Assembly: GCA_008080735.1 (NCBI GenBank)
Contig: SHMW01000017.1
Location: 14,196-58,540 of the forward strand
Source: Promethearchaeota archaeon
GTDB lineage: Archaea; Asgardarchaeota; Lokiarchaeia; Sigyniarchaeales; SOKP01
Direction: 5' to 3'
DNA length: 44,345 bases
Under the pieces are notes generated by a model, which ran no database searches, was not told the origin of the DNA, and was given only the letters and a program-made list of their open reading frames with translations. Shown one piece after another: positions 27,396 to 36,187 of the stretch (position 1 is the first letter of the stretch; each line of letters starts with the position of its first letter). The position numbers and the translations under genes are program-made.

Positions 27396-27863
27396 ATGTA
27401 TAAGATGAATGACGAGCTCGACGATCTGGATAAGAGACTTCTCAATATATTGCAGCAAGGGAAGAAGCTGACTTATGAGCAACTGGGAGAAAAGCTGGGT
27501 TTAGCAGCCAGTACCGTCCATTCACGTGTTCAGAGTTTGAAGGTGCGGGGGGTGATCAAGCGTGTAGGACCGCTGGTGGACCCGCTCAAGGCGGGCTTAG
27601 ACACGATCGCGATCATCGGGCTGAGCGTGGACCCGCTAAAGATGGACGCCGTGGCGCACAAGCTCTCGTTTTTTGACCAGATCCCGCTTATTGCATCGTC
27701 GACGGGGGATCATGATATGATCGTCCAGATCTTAGCGAGGAATGAGAAGGAACTCTGGCGGTTTATCAACAAGAATATCAAGCCCTTAGACGGAATTCGA
27801 TCATTGATGGACGTGGCAAGTTTTATCGATATTTACAAGAACACGCATCAAGTCAAATTTTAA
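27396..27863 (+). CDS. Lrp/AsnC-family transcriptional regulator
   Basis: A regulator of about 155 residues. The N-terminal winged helix is clear: LDDLDKRLLNILQQGKKLTYEQLGEKL, then the recognition helix AASTVHSRVQSLKVRGVIKR. It is followed by the RAM-type ligand and oligomerisation domain with STGDHDMIVQILARNEKELWRF. Such proteins bind amino acids or other small molecules and form octamers. It is divergent from the oxidoreductase gene with an inverted repeat between them, so it probably controls that gene. ATG codons at 27396 and 27405 and a GTG at 27384 are all possible starts. Its codons are clearly richer in G and C than most of the window, which hints at a different history or high expression. 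Confidence 0.88.
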   Translation: MYKMNDELDDLDKRLLNILQQGKKLTYEQLGEKLGLAASTVHSRVQSLKVRGVIKRVGPLVDPLKAGLDTIAIIGLSVDPLKMDAVAHKLSFFDQIPLIASSTGDHDMIVQILARNEKELWRFINKNIKPLDGIRSLMDVASFIDIYKNTHQVKF

Positions 27864-28034
27864 CCATCCTTACTGATCCTAAAAGAGCTTACTTTCTTTA
27901 CATCTATACGTCTTTTTAACATGCAATAAAACCAATCTAAATCTATTATTTCTGAAAAGTAGTATGATTAGATCTTACATTCTAAAGGGAAGAAAAGCCG
28001 ATCATTACTTTTTCTACAAAATTGACAAATTCCC

Positions 28035-28913
28035 TTAAGTCATTTCTCTCTTTATAAGGTCTCGCTCTCTTAAATAATATTTGGGATAGTACCGTATCAC
28101 ACCCATACCTGCCGTGCGATTCCCCCCGACATTCGTGTATTCCCCGAAGCGGCACAAAATTTCGAGCCAGCGACAATTCTGCTCGTAATCGTCATTTACA
28201 TATTCGTAATCATACTCTCGCTCCAAGGTCTCTAATCTCTTTTTGTAGAAATTCTTGTTGATTGGGTTTACCCGATATGTGGCATTGCCCAACCCTCCGA
28301 CAACAGGACGACGTTTACCTATCTCTCTTTTTGCCGACCGCATTTTATATCCTGTAATATAGACATGGGCATTTATCCACTCGATAAATTCATCTCGGTT
28401 AATCTCGGCTACATTCTCGACGACTTCATTCCAAATATGTGCCAAATTTCCAAAAAGCAGTACGGGGATGGGAAATCGTACGGGATAATCCCCCATACTG
28501 GTGTTAAAATAAACTGGAGTCGCAAAATTGATGTTAAACCCACGCACGGGCTTGGCCTTCTCACACATACCCCTCAAATGAACTTTTTCGAAACTTATTC
28601 GGCTAATATAATAATTTTTCTCACCAAGCTCTAACTTGACCTTCTCGCCCGCCAGGATATCGTTCATAAGAAATTTACTCAAATTATCATTGTAGGATAC
28701 CAGAACGAAGTCAATTTTGGGCTGTTTTTTATGGATTATACAGTTGATTGAATAAGGTCTGATCTCCTCATACTCGTGGAGCAGATGGACGAGTTCCGGC
28801 TCCTTTTCGCTGAGCCATTTCATGATGACACCCCGAAAGACATAGCCGTAGGGATGGTTATAGGGCTTTACTCGATCGTCTTCGGGATATAGCTCGAAAG
28901 TGAGTTTTAACAT
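28035..28913 (-). CDS. cas6: CRISPR RNA endonuclease Cas6
   Basis: A 292-residue Cas6, the RAMP-fold nuclease that cuts pre-crRNA within the repeats. Family marks are the opening MLKLTFELYPED, HEYEEIRPYSINCII after the first helix, the second ferredoxin-like half, and the glycine-rich C-terminal EYTNVGGNRTAGMGVIRYYP. A middle GGLGNATYRV adds a second glycine loop. It is the last gene of the cas operon, 25 bases after cas3. Its base composition is much less AT-rich than the interference genes before it, so it may have joined the operon from another source. No CRISPR repeat is visible to test cleavage specificity. Confidence 0.9.
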   Translation of the reverse strand: MLKLTFELYPEDDRVKPYNHPYGYVFRGVIMKWLSEKEPELVHLLHEYEEIRPYSINCIIHKKQPKIDFVLVSYNDNLSKFLMNDILAGEKVKLELGEKNYYISRISFEKVHLRGMCEKAKPVRGFNINFATPVYFNTSMGDYPVRFPIPVLLFGNLAHIWNEVVENVAEINRDEFIEWINAHVYITGYKMRSAKREIGKRRPVVGGLGNATYRVNPINKNFYKKRLETLEREYDYEYVNDDYEQNCRWLEILCRFGEYTNVGGNRTAGMGVIRYYPKYYLRERDLIKREMT

Positions 28914-28938
28914 TTTTTTTATTATTTTTATTAGGTTA

Positions 28939-31815
28939 TTAATTTAAATGTAAATTTTTAAGAATTGTTTGAGGGATTCCTGTATCAATATCTTTATTAT
29001 ATATGAATCCTGTCGTTTTGCTATACCATTCTGGGATATATTCCTCCTTTAAATAATAATAAAGAATTTTATCATTATCCAAACAGGTACTAACAATATT
29101 TCTGGTCTGTAAACTTTGTAAAATATTTTCATTAATAGTAATTGTATATCTGTAGAACTTATTTGGAATCGCGTTTATATGACCCTTAATTAATCCTTTA
29201 TGTATCTTTTTCGCTTTTGTATCTATAGGGATGAATAAATCCACTTGATTTGGATAACCCTCAATTAAATTAAAATTTTGGCTCAATAGATTAAATTTTA
29301 AATTTTTAAATTCTTTACATAAAACTCGAGTTGTATTGGGTTTTACAATTTCCTTAAAATATTGATCAAATTCACTCCTTAATTGTGGTTCTTCTATTTT
29401 AAAATATTTTCCAAAAAATTCATGATTCAAATTTTGACTAGATGCTTTTTTCAAGATATTTTCTGTGATATTCTTTACCATATTATTTTCGTAGATCCGA
29501 TGAAAAAATAGTCTATTATTTTTGTCTGAAGGATCTATTAACTTCATGAGAAAAAATAGACCCCCATCATCATATTCTAAATTTCGATTGCATCTTCCAG
29601 CAACTTGAATTATAGAATCTAAGGGTGCAAAATCTCGAAAAACTACTGAAAAAGAAAAATCAACTCCCGCTTCGATAACTTGAGTAGATATTACAATTAT
29701 TCGTTTCTTTTTTCTATCTAAACTAGATAATTGAGTATTATGTTTTAAATGAAATTTAATTTTTTCAATTTTATGTTGTCTATCCTTTGGCAATACTAAT
29801 GTTGATAATAATTCAATTTTTGTATTTTTTAGTTTTACTTTTGATAATTCTTGAAATGTTTTTATTGTAGCCCATTTTGTATTTAGTACTAGAAGAATAT
29901 CTTTATTTGGATTTGAACTCACATAGTCTAAAAATGAATCTATAAATTCTCCTAATAAAAATTCTCTTTCAAAATAAAAAATGGTGTATCTATTGATTGC
30001 TTGACAAAGTTCGATTTCATTTGGATAAGGTGAAATCTTAACCATTTTTTTCAAATGGTCTTTGGCTATCATCTCTGTATCATCTTTATGAATTATAGCT
30101 GGTAAAGTTGCAGTTGATAAAATAAAAGTAGAATTAAGTAAATGACTGAAATTTTCCACAATCTTTCCAATAATACCCCAGTACTTAATAGGAAGACATT
30201 GAACTTCATCTAAAATTATTATAGAATTCGCTAATCGATGAAATTTCAAAAAATTTTTTTTTAATGGTTTTATCAAAGAGTTGAAAATTTTAACAAATGT
30301 AGTAACTACAAATTCCGATCTCCAAGTTGATATTAACCATTTTGCATCCTTTCCGTAGATCATTTTAATTTCTTCTTCATGCAATTTCGACCCATTCTTA
30401 TATTCTTCTCTCCATGAAATATCACTAACGTAATTATCTATCGTTAAAAGAGAAGAACTTAAGATTTTTTTGTTATCCTTGTTTTCAAAAATATCACTTA
30501 TTTGATTTGCTACTTGTGAACCTATTGAGATAAATGGTAATCCATAAATGATTTTTGGTCTAAAACTATATTTTTTTTCATATTTACAAGAAAGCTTAAC
30601 GGCAAGATTTAGTAATGTTAAAGTTTTTCCCGCTCCAGTAGGGGAGCTTAACATGAATATTCCCCCCGCATCCAATTCTTCTTCATTTGCCTTTTTAAAT
30701 AATTGGTTTCGTAATTCGTATATTACATTTTTTGGTTCCTCGGGTTCAAATTTTTTTAATTTTTGACTAAATTTGGAAAAGGGTTTAGAAACAAAATTTA
30801 CTATAATGTTTTCATCTTTAAATGATTTAAAGGGAGGGGAAAATGGGAATTCATGTTGCTTTGCATTCTCCTTTGGAAAAAATCTGGCATCCCAAATATC
30901 TAGGTCACAGAGTAATGAAGCTACAAAAATTTGTAATACATAAAGATTAATTGAATCTGAACTATTGAACCCTTTCTTAATATTTTCGATCTTCTTAAAA
31001 TCTTTTTTAATTCTGTATCTGTAACTCATATCTAACGGATTTTGAGGATTTAAAGATAATAAGTCATTTTTGAATTTAATAAAAGCCTTTTTTAGTAAAT
31101 TATTTAATTCTTTTTGATATAAATCATAAAAAGGTAGATTGGAATTATGTGTGGGATTTTCTTTAGCTATATTGATTTTTTCTGAGAGATTCTCAAAAAA
31201 AGTATGTATATTTGATATGATAGAACTTATATAGCTAAAAATTACATTAAAATCCTCTGATCTGAAATCGCTTATAAATTCGATATAGTTTTCAAATATA
31301 TACGGAGAATGGTGATTTAGTATTGTATTAAACACTAAATATTTTATGATTTTTAATTCATTTTCAGATATTTTGTATTTGCCATCCAAACTGCTTAACA
31401 TCTGAATTTTTTTCTCATGATTGGCAAAATCACAAATTACGTCACATAAGCATATAGAAAATAAAGCACTTATTAGAGTATGATAAGAAAATTTAATCTC
31501 GCTACTTGGAATAGGGGAAGGATGTCGGTTATTTATTTCTCGATAAATTTTATATTGAAAATGTGGAAGGATCTTTCCGAAATCATGAGTGATGGTAGAT
31601 ATTAGTAAACTAATTTGTATAATTTTGTTAATTTGGGTTGAAAATGATAAGTAAGATCTGAGATATTCTTTGAGTTCAATAAAGATATTAGATATATGGT
31701 CAACAAGCGTTTGATCCGGTCTTGCGAGAAAAATAAATTCAGGATCTTCCCAAATCTCCATAAAATTTTTAAAATCTTTTTCAAACATTTTCTCGTTAAA
31801 AAAAAATTTAATCAT
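28939..31815 (-). CDS. cas3: Cas3 nuclease-helicase (HD plus DExH)
   Basis: A 958-residue Cas3, which unwinds and shreds target DNA after Cascade binding. The N-terminal HD nuclease shows H40 (TLVDHISN), H77-D78 (TITHDFGK), YHTLISA and NHHSPY. The helicase has Walker A SSPTGAGKT (391-398), the DExH-like box LDEVQCL (about 535-541), STATLPA, and motif VI QVAGRCNRN. Both halves are complete, so the enzyme should be active. It follows the second cas7 after 11 bases. The DNA is very AT-rich and contains many A/T homopolymers, but the frame is intact. Confidence 0.95.
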   Translation of the reverse strand: MIKFFFNEKMFEKDFKNFMEIWEDPEFIFLARPDQTLVDHISNIFIELKEYLRSYLSFSTQINKIIQISLLISTITHDFGKILPHFQYKIYREINNRHPSPIPSSEIKFSYHTLISALFSICLCDVICDFANHEKKIQMLSSLDGKYKISENELKIIKYLVFNTILNHHSPYIFENYIEFISDFRSEDFNVIFSYISSIISNIHTFFENLSEKINIAKENPTHNSNLPFYDLYQKELNNLLKKAFIKFKNDLLSLNPQNPLDMSYRYRIKKDFKKIENIKKGFNSSDSINLYVLQIFVASLLCDLDIWDARFFPKENAKQHEFPFSPPFKSFKDENIIVNFVSKPFSKFSQKLKKFEPEEPKNVIYELRNQLFKKANEEELDAGGIFMLSSPTGAGKTLTLLNLAVKLSCKYEKKYSFRPKIIYGLPFISIGSQVANQISDIFENKDNKKILSSSLLTIDNYVSDISWREEYKNGSKLHEEEIKMIYGKDAKWLISTWRSEFVVTTFVKIFNSLIKPLKKNFLKFHRLANSIIILDEVQCLPIKYWGIIGKIVENFSHLLNSTFILSTATLPAIIHKDDTEMIAKDHLKKMVKISPYPNEIELCQAINRYTIFYFEREFLLGEFIDSFLDYVSSNPNKDILLVLNTKWATIKTFQELSKVKLKNTKIELLSTLVLPKDRQHKIEKIKFHLKHNTQLSSLDRKKKRIIVISTQVIEAGVDFSFSVVFRDFAPLDSIIQVAGRCNRNLEYDDGGLFFLMKLIDPSDKNNRLFFHRIYENNMVKNITENILKKASSQNLNHEFFGKYFKIEEPQLRSEFDQYFKEIVKPNTTRVLCKEFKNLKFNLLSQNFNLIEGYPNQVDLFIPIDTKAKKIHKGLIKGHINAIPNKFYRYTITINENILQSLQTRNIVSTCLDNDKILYYYLKEEYIPEWYSKTTGFIYNKDIDTGIPQTILKNLHLN

Positions 31816-31826
31816 TAAATAAAAAA

Positions 31827-32843
31827 TTATAAGTTGATTTGATATAATTCCAGAGAGGATTTTACAAATTTTTTAGTATTTTTTATTGATGAAAATTCTT
31901 CTCCTTCATAGTAGTAAGTTATTTCTTTGTCTTCTTTGTATCCTATCTTAAAGATTTCATCCCCATATTTTTGAATTATTTCAATTAATCCCCCAATTTC
32001 AAAACAACACTCTTTAAAATTACTCGAATTATTATCTAATAACTTAATAGAATTTTTTATGTTAGGTATTTGTAATCGTGGATCTTTAGGGCAAATTGAT
32101 AATAATAAACGTGGCAGTTGCTGAAATTTAGTTCTTGTATTATGTGATTTTATTCCATTCCACATCGCGTTCAACAGATTTGGATAGTCTTCCTCTTGAG
32201 CACCAGAATATTTTGATAAAGATTTCTTAATAATACCATATACAGGAAAAATTGCATAATCAATTATTGAATATCTTCCCATAGATCCTGCCCCCTTTCC
32301 CGCTTCACTCGCCAGAGTTGAGGTTATTGGAATTCGAATAATCCGAGGAATATTCAAAGAGAGAGTATTTTGAAATTGAACTGGACCTGTGGTTGCATGT
32401 AAATCTCTGTGAACATAAAACATCGATCCAAAAAGGCGATGATCTATAAATCGAGTTTCTATTAGTTTAATTAGTTCTTTTCTAGACATATTTTTTAAGC
32501 GCTTTTTCGAAACATCAAAAATATCCATTAAGTTTTGCTTAATTGGTATTTCTTTTCCATTTTTATATTTGAAGGATTGTCTCATCAAGATATTGTTTTT
32601 TTGCGTTTTATCTTTATTTAGGAAATGTCTCCGAATCATATATTTAAAAGATACATCCGTGATTATTGCTCTTCTGGAATGCGAATCTATTCTTGGGCCT
32701 TGGAAGCCAGTTTCTCTTTCCCCGTTTGGATTACAGTCTCGCGCATCAAAAAGAAATAAAATTTGGCGAGAATTCAAATATTCAATTGAATTTCCATTAC
32801 CTATCTCGCTTCCGATAGCATTTTTATCTTCAGACTCAGACAT
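31827..32843 (-). CDS. cas7: Second, divergent Cas7 (Csh2-like) subunit
   Basis: A 338-residue Cas7 paralogue. It shares the family frame with the protein encoded at 33739: FLFDARDCNPNGERE against FMYDVRDANPNGDPD, TTGPVQFQNTLSLN against ITGTVQFGLGRSLN, ITSTLASEAGKGAG against ITATLASTEEKGQG, and NTRTKFQQLPRLLL against NTRSKFNHMPRLLM. It is clearly more diverged, with a longer N-terminus and an added loop around KNGKEIPIKQNLMDIFDVSK. Cas7 normally forms the crRNA-binding backbone of Cascade as repeated copies of one protein. Having two kinds in a type I operon is unusual. AGAGGATT lies ten bases before its ATG. Confidence 0.88.
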   Translation of the reverse strand: MSESEDKNAIGSEIGNGNSIEYLNSRQILFLFDARDCNPNGERETGFQGPRIDSHSRRAIITDVSFKYMIRRHFLNKDKTQKNNILMRQSFKYKNGKEIPIKQNLMDIFDVSKKRLKNMSRKELIKLIETRFIDHRLFGSMFYVHRDLHATTGPVQFQNTLSLNIPRIIRIPITSTLASEAGKGAGSMGRYSIIDYAIFPVYGIIKKSLSKYSGAQEEDYPNLLNAMWNGIKSHNTRTKFQQLPRLLLSICPKDPRLQIPNIKNSIKLLDNNSSNFKECCFEIGGLIEIIQKYGDEIFKIGYKEDKEITYYYEGEEFSSIKNTKKFVKSSLELYQINL

Positions 32844-32876
32844 TGTATTTTAAATCCTCTTTATTAAGAATTTTAT

Positions 32877-33734
32877 TTAGATTTCTTCAGATATTAGATC
32901 TTTACCATTAGGAATAAATATTATATTTAGGACTTCAGATTTATTATCCGCTATTTTGATTTCGACAGAATAAATATCTACATCATTTTTTACCTTAATC
33001 TTCAAATTACTCTCTTTACCACCGGGTAAAATGAAATTTTCTCCGAATGTATTAACAATTTTAGTATCTTTCATTTCCATTCTGATAGGGATATTCATAA
33101 TAATGGAAACTTTGCGTTCTAAAATATTCAAATAATTCTGATCTATACAAGAAACTGGAATTACAGAACTAATTCTTTCTATATCATTTGGAATTTTTTT
33201 AATGGGATATTCTCCAATATATATTATATCTGCTAAAAGATTTGCATGTCCTAAATATGTTGGAAAAATACTCCAATTATTTTTCAAATATCTTTTAAGT
33301 TTATCATACAATTCTTGATCTATTTCTTTTTCTGGTAATTTATAATAAATCCTATAATGCACGTCCCTTAATAGGTCCAATTTTACGTCAGTAACAAATC
33401 CGCGTTTTTCCCCATCAGAGAGATATGTTTTAAGTGTCCCCGATCTTCCACCTATATTCACAGTATATTTAGTATGAGCATAGTTAACTGTAAGAGGAGC
33501 ATGTTGAAATTCAGAATTCTCTCCTAAATTTAGCAACTGAATAGCAATTTCAGAATTACCTAATGGATCATCTATTTCCCAATAAGAATTTTTTTCTTTT
33601 CCTATCATTGCTCCAATTAATCCTATAATTGATGTTCTTGTAAAAGGAAACGAAAGTGTGGCACGAGTAACTTCTGGGGTTTTGAAAAAACCGAAGTCTC
33701 CTAACACATCAAATACTAAAACTTTATCTGTCAT
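32877..33734 (-). CDS. cas5: Cas5 (subtype I-B/Cas5h-like)
   Basis: A 285-residue Cas5, the RAMP-fold subunit that holds the 5' handle of the crRNA at the foot of Cascade. The N-terminus VLVFDVLGDFGFFKTPEVTR and the FPFTRTSIIGLIGAMIGKE segment are the family signature. HAPLTVNYAHTKYTVN and the later LLRDVHYRIYYKLPEKE continue the Cas5h-type fold. It starts four bases after the cas7 stop, with GGAGAG inside the end of cas7, so the two are translationally close. It is placed between the two cas7 genes. Confidence 0.9.
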   Translation of the reverse strand: MTDKVLVFDVLGDFGFFKTPEVTRATLSFPFTRTSIIGLIGAMIGKEKNSYWEIDDPLGNSEIAIQLLNLGENSEFQHAPLTVNYAHTKYTVNIGGRSGTLKTYLSDGEKRGFVTDVKLDLLRDVHYRIYYKLPEKEIDQELYDKLKRYLKNNWSIFPTYLGHANLLADIIYIGEYPIKKIPNDIERISSVIPVSCIDQNYLNILERKVSIIMNIPIRMEMKDTKIVNTFGENFILPGGKESNLKIKVKNDVDIYSVEIKIADNKSEVLNIIFIPNGKDLISEEI

Positions 33735-33738
33735 TTAA

Positions 33739-34707
33739 TTACTCTCCTTGAAAATCTAGCCAATCAACAGTAATACCTGAAAATTTTTTAGATAAATAGT
33801 TTTTAATGTTCTGAATCATCTCGTCTCCATCATATAAAGCTAACGCATCATCATGGAGAAGATTTATAGAATCTATATTTTCTTTTCCTCCCTCTATTCT
33901 CTCTATAAAAGTTGAGATATCCAAACGAGCCTCCTCAACTGAGTTGATCTCGTTTTCCTTTAATATGAATCCAAGATCCAGATCGCCAATTTGTGATTTA
34001 CCTTTTTTTGATTCTATATCCATTAATAGTCGCGGCATATGGTTAAATTTACTTCTTGTATTCAATTGTTTAGTTCCCATCCACATCCCTCGGAATAATT
34101 CATTCAAATCCTCTCTTGTAAACATAGTTTTTATCGCATTTATTTCACTTGCAATTCCATGGAAGTTTATCAAGGAATAATCCACTATATGATATTCTCC
34201 AAAAGTTCCTTGACCCTTCTCTTCTGTAGAAGCAAGAGTTGCGGTAATTGTCTTTGTCTTTATTAATGGTTTATTCAAAGAACGACCTAATCCAAATTGA
34301 ACTGTCCCTGTAATGGAATAATTAGCGTTTGATAAAGTTACCGCGGCTCCAAAACTCCTAACATCTATAAATTCCTTAGGTAAATCTGTTGCTAATTTTG
34401 CACGTGCTTCAGCGGCTTTAGATTTAGTAATAGAACCCATATTTAAAAACTCTGTTGCCAAATCATCCATGGTTTTTCTATTACCCTCTTTATTTGTTTC
34501 GGCTCGTACTAATATCTTTTCTCCATTTTCTAACCAAAAATCCCGGATCGTTCTCTTTAATCGAACATCAGTTACAATATTTTGTTCAGTTTCATCATCC
34601 ATACGTGGCATGTTTGAGTTATCGGGATCCCCGTTTGGATTTGCGTCTCTCACATCATACATGAACACAATTTCATGTCTATTTTCCAATAAATTATTTT
34701 TTGACAT
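33739..34707 (-). CDS. cas7: Cas7 (Csh2) backbone subunit
   Basis: A 322-residue Cas7 of the Csh2 type, the main crRNA-binding subunit of subtype I-B Cascade. It opens with EIVFMYDVRDANPNGDPDNS, followed by TDVRLKRTIRDFW, FIDVRSFGAAVTLSNAN, the TGTVQFGLGRSLN core and QLNTRSKFNHMPRLLMDIE near the C-terminal third. This copy is closer to the family norm than the second Cas7 at 31827 and is probably the principal backbone protein. It follows the Cas11-like gene across a 94-base gap that contains a hairpin. Confidence 0.93.
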   Translation of the reverse strand: MSKNNLLENRHEIVFMYDVRDANPNGDPDNSNMPRMDDETEQNIVTDVRLKRTIRDFWLENGEKILVRAETNKEGNRKTMDDLATEFLNMGSITKSKAAEARAKLATDLPKEFIDVRSFGAAVTLSNANYSITGTVQFGLGRSLNKPLIKTKTITATLASTEEKGQGTFGEYHIVDYSLINFHGIASEINAIKTMFTREDLNELFRGMWMGTKQLNTRSKFNHMPRLLMDIESKKGKSQIGDLDLGFILKENEINSVEEARLDISTFIERIEGGKENIDSINLLHDDALALYDGDEMIQNIKNYLSKKFSGITVDWLDFQGE

Positions 34708-34738
34708 TTTTATAACCCTTCCTTAATTTTGAATTTTT

Positions 34739-34782
34739 TAGTTTTTGAGTTTTGTTAAGAATTTTAAGCAAAAACTCAACTA
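34739..34782 (-). repeat. Imperfect hairpin between the Cas11-like gene and cas7
   Basis: On the minus strand TTGAGTTTTTG (34770-34780) can pair with CAAAACTCAA (34745-34754), with one bulged T. Outer TAG/CTA ends also pair, and the inner loop is itself partly self-complementary. It lies in the largest gap within the interference genes. It could slow degradation or partly end transcription, and so raise or separate Cas7 output relative to Cas8. Confidence 0.5.
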
Positions 34783-34801
34783 AGAAATTATTTTATAATA
34801 T

Positions 34802-36187
34802 TCACCGATTGATTTTTCTGAATAAACGGAAAAAACTTTCATAACCTTGAATAAATGAAATTATAACTTCATTAGGATCTACTCTTTCCGGTAAGGTCCC
34901 AATTAGTTTTACTAATTTTACTCTTATTTTGTTTAATTTTTGGAAATATTTTATATCATTTACGTTCTTTCGGGATATTTTTAGAGATTTTTCAATCTGA
35001 TCGCTCCATAAATATATATAAGTCTTGTATATTTCCATATATAACTCTTGAATGCTCTTCCTCACAAAATGCCGAAATAAAACATTTAATCTTTTATCTA
35101 ATCTCCCTGTTTTTACGGTTAATTTTTCTTCATGATTAGTCGTCTGAAATAGAATTCCCAATAAAAATGCTACTTTCTCAGCCTTATTTCTAAACTTCAT
35201 TTTCTTAAATTGATTAACATAATGATCTTCTGTGACAATATTTTTACCTCCAACTGAAATGGTTTTAGGTTCTCCAATATCTTCAAATATGTCTTTTTCT
35301 TTATAGCTATATTTTAGGCAATCTTCCCACAGAAATCCTGTAATAAAACCTAAAAAAAGATCTTCATCTCTAAAAGTTATAGTATCCTCCGCTATATATT
35401 TAAAAATGTCTAGTTGGATATTATCGTAGGGCAAAAATGTATTGATATCATTTTTTGGAATCTTTGAAATATTTGTGGTAAAGATTTTCAAAATAATACT
35501 ATTTGTTTCTCGTAAAATTTTTCTCAAATTTCTTAGATTGGGATTTCTTATATAGGATTTTAGAAATTTATTTAAACTTGAGGTCTTTAAATCTCTAATT
35601 TGCTTTTTAATGACTCGGAAGATGAATAATGCTGAGAGGAAACCCAATTGAAATGAATAATTCTTCTCATATCCATCATAATGCCATATTTTTTCGTAAA
35701 CAGGTGGGTTTATATTTTTTTTGCCAAATGTATCTAAAATCGCCATGGAATATAGATTATATCCAGTTATCATAGCTAAACTAAGATCTTCAGGGTCAGA
35801 TACCCAATCCCCCTCTTTTAAATTAGATAGTAAATCATCTACTTTTTCATAGAGAAAAGTTCTTGGAATATGTTTAGTTTTTGCTATAGAATTCTGAAGT
35901 CGTTTACATTTTTTCCATAAAAACTTGGCTTTTTGGTATGAGACTATTTTAAAAAGAATTATAACCTCTTTTGGAATACTCCCTGTTTGGTAAAATTTTT
36001 GTTGTCTATACGTGGTGTTATTTAAAAGCGCTCCCAAATAAAGTATCGTTCTAAGATCCTTTTCTTTGAAAAATCTCGTAGACTTAAATTCGTTTAAACG
36101 CGTTTCAAAAGCCTCCTTAATCTTATTTAAATAATCTACAAATTGACTCTTTTCACTAGTAAGATTTACGTTAATCATGTTTGACAT
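34802..36187 (-). CDS. Cas8b C-terminal-type protein: three tandem Cas11-like units
   Basis: A 461-residue, mostly helical protein in the position of the C-terminal half of Cas8b. By eye it contains three related units. Each begins with a hydrophobic LGxL helix: LYLGALLNNTT (49-59), FQLGFLSALF (179-188), AFLLGILFQTT (340-350). Each ends about 100 residues later with an acidic-then-ITGY-like motif: DPEDLSLAMITGYN (131-144), RDEDLFLGFITGF (273-285), DPNEVIISFIQGYE (437-450). These match the start and end of the Cas11-like domain of Cas8b, which forms Cascade's inner small-subunit belly. The start at 36187 is supported by GGAGGG ten bases upstream, and its ATG overlaps the preceding stop (TAATG), so translation is coupled. 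No family name is certain. Confidence 0.7.
   Translation of the reverse strand: MSNMINVNLTSEKSQFVDYLNKIKEAFETRLNEFKSTRFFKEKDLRTILYLGALLNNTTYRQQKFYQTGSIPKEVIILFKIVSYQKAKFLWKKCKRLQNSIAKTKHIPRTFLYEKVDDLLSNLKEGDWVSDPEDLSLAMITGYNLYSMAILDTFGKKNINPPVYEKIWHYDGYEKNYSFQLGFLSALFIFRVIKKQIRDLKTSSLNKFLKSYIRNPNLRNLRKILRETNSIILKIFTTNISKIPKNDINTFLPYDNIQLDIFKYIAEDTITFRDEDLFLGFITGFLWEDCLKYSYKEKDIFEDIGEPKTISVGGKNIVTEDHYVNQFKKMKFRNKAEKVAFLLGILFQTTNHEEKLTVKTGRLDKRLNVLFRHFVRKSIQELYMEIYKTYIYLWSDQIEKSLKISRKNVNDIKYFQKLNKIRVKLVKLIGTLPERVDPNEVIISFIQGYESFFRLFRKINR

Noticed and set aside
27870..28034. CRISPR array next to cas6
   Set aside because: I looked for repeated units between the Lrp gene and cas6 and found none; the gap is only 170 bases.
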